From positions 227,966,260-228,030,259 of the forward strand of contig OZ020611.1 of NCBI GenBank assembly GCA_963971575.1: a DNA stretch of 64,000 bases, in the 5' to 3' direction. The translations under genes and the position numbers were made by a program. Below the pieces are notes generated by a model. The model was given only the letters and a program-made list of their open reading frames with translations, was not told the origin of the DNA and ran no database searches. This DNA comes from Liopterus haemorrhoidalis (lineage: Eukaryota > Arthropoda > Insecta > Coleoptera > Dytiscidae). Positions 60,449 through 64,000 of this stretch are shown here, piece after piece (within the stretch, counting starts at the first letter, position 1; every line of letters begins with the position of its first letter).

Positions 60449-61918
60449 GGTCCTGGGCCAGATGGAATTTCACCTCATTTTGTTAAAAATTGTTCTGAGT
60501 CATTATGTGATCCCTTATATATTATATTTAATAAATCTCTAAAAGAAGGTACTGTTCCCGATTTATGGAAACAAGCAATTGTAACACCAGTATTTAAAAA
60601 TGGGTCCAATAATAATATTGAAAACTATCGGCCTATTTCTAAACTAAGTATTTTTGCAAAAATATTTGAAAATATAATAACTAAATTTATATCTAATTCC
60701 ATTACATCAGTCATTATTCCGCAGCAACATGGATTTTGTGCAAAAAGATCAGTTATTTCAAATCTGTTACCTTACGTTGAGTACTTGCACTCAAAGATGG
60801 ACTCATCGGGCCAAGTTGACGTTATATGTACAGACTTTAAAAAAGCATTTGATAAGGTTAACCACAGTTTGCTTATCTCCAAACTAATTTCTATTGGTAT
60901 TCATGGAAACCTGTTACGCTGGATTACGTCTTACATAACAAATAGAATGCAAGCAGTGGCTATTAACAATTTTACATCAAATTTCGTGCACATAACGTCT
61001 GGTGTGCCGCAAGGCTCTCATCTTGGCCCTGTTCTATTTGTCATATTTATTAACGACATAATTTCCTGTTTTAAATATTCTAGATTCCTTCTCTATGCAG
61101 ATGATTTGAAAATTTATAAAAGCATTGAATGCCTTCAAGACTGCTATGAATTAATGTCAGATCTGCATATTTTTTATATATATTGTCAAATTAATAAGCT
61201 CTTCCTAAATTTAGAAAAATGTAATTTCATCTCATTTACGAGAAAACATATTCCAATTCTTTTTAACTATTCAATTGATGGTTCATCCCTTGTTAAATTA
61301 AATGTTGTAAAAGATCTTGGTGTTTATTTTGATAGTAAATTAAAATTCAATGTTCATGTAGATAAAATAGTAACATCCTCATTAAAAACACTCGGCTTCA
61401 TATTACGTTCTTGTAAAGAATTCACTCAACCAGTCAGTCTAATTCATTTATTTAAATCCCTCGTGTTGAGTCGTTTGGAATATGCAAGTATTGTATGGAA
61501 CCCGTATTATAATATTTACAGTGACCGACTTGAATCAGTACAAAAACGATTTACTAAATATATGGATTATAAATTTAATAAAAACAATTTAATATCTTAT
61601 GATGATCGTTTGAAAAGATACAATTTAGTAAGTCTTGTAAATCGACGCAAGCAGATTGATTTGAACAACATTTATAAAATTGTAAACAATATGATGGATT
61701 GTCCAGATATCTTGGAACTTATTAATTTTAACGTACCGTTAGTAAATACTAGGCGAAACAATACTTTTTATTATAATAGCAGAAATACTAACGCGGGTAG
61801 AAACTCACCACTGAACAGAATTATGATTCTTTTTGATAAATATTTTAATAGTAGTGATATTTTTTTCCTATCGTTTTCACGGTTTAAATCTGAAATTAGA
61901 TCCTTACTCCCTCAGTAA
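60440..61918 (+). pseudogene. Reverse transcriptase part of the LINE
   Basis: 492-residue open frame, of which the LINE portion starts at 60449. It carries the reverse transcriptase blocks VTPVFKNGS, NYRPIS, DFKKAFDKVNHSLL (first catalytic Asp), SGVPQGS and LLYADD (catalytic Asp pair), then LEKCNFISF and LVLSRLEYASIVWNP of the thumb region. No stop occurs in this half, so damage is limited to one upstream stop, the insertion and the 5' truncation. Confidence 0.88.
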
Positions 61919-62182
61919 CTGTCACTTGTACATTTCATTTCCTATTGATTTTTGTGAATATATATGTCTATTTTATCTATTACTTTTATATCTGTTTTTT
62001 TTTCTCTCTCTCTCTTTGTATTATGTAATATATATAATATGTAATATATTTGTATTATGGCTTTCTGATGACTCCATGAAGTCAACTTTTGCTTTATATA
62101 AAGATTATATTTTGTATCTTGTACAATTTTGTAATGTGTGGGAATTTGTAGGAGACTTGTCTCTGTTTTATTCCCCGAATAG
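61919..62182 (+). other. 3' UTR of the LINE
   Basis: AT-rich, with pyrimidine runs (CTCTCTCTC near 62007), ending in the (AAAAT)n tail typical of jockey/CR1-type elements. The 121-residue frame over this stretch is a shadow. Confidence 0.6.
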
Positions 62183-62221
62183 AATAAAAATAAAATAAAA
62201 TAAAATAAAATAAAAAAATAA

Positions 62222-63635
62222 ATATTTAAATAAGAAACTTTATCTCTGAAGATATACCAGGTCTACAAGTATGAAATGCGGATTTTTTTTAAACAAAACA
62301 CTTTAAACTCAAAAGAACAGTAAAAGTTTATTTATTCAAAGTATGCTCCATTAGAAGTTATACATTTTTCCCATCTTTCAGGCAATTTGTAAATACCTCG
62401 CCAGTAGAACTCTTCCCCTTTCCCCGCAAATCATTCATCTAGCCATTCTTTCACATTTTGATATGAACAAAAGTGCTGCTCGGCAAGTGCGTTACCCATC
62501 GATGCGAACAAGTGATAATCTGAAGGGGCCAAGTCTGGTGAGTAAGCGGCATGGAGTAGCACTTCCCACTTGAGTGCCTCCAATGTGTTGCAAACTGCTT
62601 TTGCCTTATGTGATGAAGCGTTATCGTGAAGAAAGATGCTACCTTGTGCCGTCTTCTTTCGTATTCTGGTCGTTTTATGAGCAGCGAATGGTTCAATTCG
62701 ATCAGTTGTTGTTGGTAACGTTGGGTATTAACTGTTTCACCAGGTTTTAACAATTCATAATAGACCAAACCCTTTTGGTCCCACCAAGTACAGAGCATTG
62801 TTTTTTGCCAAAGCGATTCGGTCTTGCAGTTGATGTGGATGGTGAGCCTGGATTCAGCCATGATTTTTTGCGTTTGGGATTTTCAAAATAAATCCATTTT
62901 TCATCGCCAGTAATGATACGATGCAAAAAAGACTTTTGACTTCTTTTGTATCGTGCAAGCAAAATTTCACAAGTGTTTTTGCTTTATTCCATCTGCCTCT
63001 CATTCAATGCATGTGGAACCCATGTGCCGATTTTCTGGATCTTACCTATCTCTCGTAGGTGATTGGAAACAGCTTGTTGACTAACGCCTAACTGCTCTGC
63101 TAGTTGTTTTTGTGATTGTCTTCCTGTAGCAATGTTTCCAATTTTGTATCTTCAAATTTTTTTGAAGGTTTTCCATGTTCTTTGTCTGTAAGATCAAAGT
63201 CACCACTTTTGAAACGCCGAAACCATCGTTCATCAGTCGGTATGATTCAGCAGCAGTTTTTTTCAAATGAAAACAAAACGGTAATACTGTCGGCGAATGC
63301 TCTTTATTTGGCACAAAATTTGACATTTTTAACACAATAAAACAAAACTATATGATCACTTTTCAAATTATAACCTATACGCGTTTGACACTTAATGATA
63401 ACTTAACAAAACGCCATATGTGTTGAAACTTTGAACTATACACACTGTTGCGCGGTAAGTTTGAAAAAAATTCGCATTTCATACTTGTAGACCTGGTATT
63501 GTTTGTTTTATTGCTTTATTTAAACTCTTTTAGCCAAATTTCTCTTTTTATATATAGTACATAATTTTTAAAAATTTATATTTTTTTAACTTTTTCAAAT
63601 TTCTCATTAAACTGAATTTATGTCGTATAAATATC
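62222..63635. repeat. Direct repeat flanking the LINE, right copy (split by a mariner)
   Basis: ATATTTAAATAAGAAACTTT continues to the TA at 62256; the rest (ATTGTTTGTTTTATTGCTTT onward) resumes after 63498. Joined, it matches 57036-57215. Confidence 0.88.
62257..63496 (-). mobile_element. mariner element, minus strand, decayed transposase
   Basis: Perfect ends CCAGGTCTACAAGTATGAAA with TA on both sides; the empty site is visible at 57069-57082. The minus-strand transposase starts near 63326 (MSNFVPNKEHSPTVLPFCFH, LKKTAAESYRLM) and continues in several frames: FLHRIITGDEKWIYFENPKR (first Asp, about 62905), WWDQKGLVYYELLKPGETVN and HNASSHKAK-like sequence near 62620. YSPDLAPSDYHLF (third Asp) at about 62545-62505 and LPERWEKC follow. 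Three or more frameshifts make it inactive. Confidence 0.92.
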
Positions 63636-63827
63636 GTAAGTGTATTTTCTGCCTTGTTTATTCCAATATCTTATTAACCTTTTTTATATTAAAAAAATCA
63701 CTTGCTAACCCAGTTACTACGCCCATGCCCTAGTTGCAACTTATTTTAAATTTCCCGCTATACTGTATTTGTCCAGTGTAAATCGTACTCGGTTCACAGC
63801 GCTATCTACTTTTTTCTAATTTGAAAT

Positions 63828-64000
63828 AGACCATAGATCTGGTTATTTTGGTGACTTTTATAGTGTATTACTGACTTTAAATGTCAAAAATATTCCTTAC
63901 GCTGTAAAACCGACTTTAGGTTTCTAGGTTATGATCATTATAATTAAGATATTATTTTTCATTATGACATATGTTAAATGGAAATTAAAAAAAAGGTGAC
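63828..64000. mobile_element. MITE family Q, copy 3 (runs off the window)
   Basis: ATAGATCTGGTTATTTTGGT, then CCTTACGCTGTAAAACCGAC and ATGACATATGTTAAATGG, match the left arm and core of 22067-22478. The right end lies beyond the window. Confidence 0.75.

Larger units (their letters stand above)
57982..62215 (+). mobile_element. Jockey-like non-LTR retrotransposon (LINE), 5' truncated, interrupted
   Basis: A single coding line is spread over 57995-59272 and 60449-61918. It begins within the endonuclease domain (WLHDGVYNSEIF, GGSLIAV, IVGDFNMPNINW). It has one in-frame TAG at 58618-58620 and continues through the linker (PVWYKKSTIKIF, FWNYVSTKK) to DLSKGPG. There a 1176-bp insert splits the reverse transcriptase, which resumes GPDGISPHFV, WKQAIVTPVFK, NYRPISKLS, SGVPQGSHLGPVLFVIFIND and YADDLKIY (catalytic Y-x-DD). 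It ends at 61918. The 3' end is an (AAAAT)n tail at 62183-62215. The N-terminus and any gag-like ORF1 are missing. Confidence 0.92.

Noticed and set aside
58117..61918. Endogenous retrovirus or other integrated virus
   Set aside because: The polymerase has an APE-type endonuclease, no LTRs, protease, integrase or envelope, and ends in an (AAAAT)n tail, so it is a non-LTR retrotransposon.

Overview
This window is eukaryotic and almost certainly from an insect. It is AT-rich, its host genes are cut into short exons with GT/AG introns, and the rest is packed with arthropod-type transposons: mariner, Tc1, hAT, piggyBac, PIF/Harbinger, a jockey-like LINE and a Helitron. I cannot fix the order or species. 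No virus, CRISPR array, rRNA gene or bacterial operon was seen. All repeat boundaries and identities were judged by eye.

Host genes. (1) On the + strand, three exons (583-831, 2734-2898, 7066-7236) encode the end of a small secreted protein with a basic RRR processing site and a seven-cysteine C-terminus ending in a GCTC motif. It resembles Torso ligands (PTTH/Trunk); its first exon lies left of the window. (2) On the - strand, eight exons between 46453 and 10127 join in phase into about 480 residues of an SLC2/GLUT sugar transporter, complete except for a few N-terminal residues. An isolated ATG abutting a consensus splice donor at 52720-52722 is a candidate start. The introns hold about 35 kb of nested transposons.

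Layout. 1-7.4 kb: the secreted-ligand gene, with a hAT transposase relic and a foldback element in its introns. 7.9-10 kb: a second foldback copy with TA microsatellites. 10.1-46.5 kb: the transporter gene. Its introns carry a hAT with ATCGATG clusters (12.7-14.9 kb); a Helitron with about 18 tandem copies of a 290-bp unit inside an inverted-repeat element (15.3-21.9 kb); Tc1 and piggyBac relics (22.9-26.2 kb); nested hATs (26.5-29.8 kb); a nearly intact transposase element (30.1-31.4 kb); a hAT with two elements inserted in it (32.3-35.1 kb); a mariner (37.4-38.7 kb); an internally deleted piggyBac with two nested passengers (38.7-41.1 kb); and a long-TIR element holding a small intact two-exon gene plus three MITEs (41.4-45 kb). 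46.8-49.2 kb: a long-inverted-repeat element whose core is a higher-order satellite. 49.5-52.1 kb: a 9-bp minisatellite, a split mariner and a hAT nest. 53-54.7 kb: a MITE split by a foldback element. 55-57 kb: MITEs and a LINE RNase H scrap. 57-63.6 kb: a jockey-like LINE interrupted by a THAP-domain fragment and flanked by about 190-bp direct repeats, each associated with its own mariner.

The value of the window lies in the readable insertion order. Many elements keep target-site duplications (TTAA for piggyBac; 8 bp for hAT; TA for Tc1/mariner; TTA for PIF/Harbinger-like MITEs; A|T for the Helitron). In a few cases a paralogous empty site is present in the same window.
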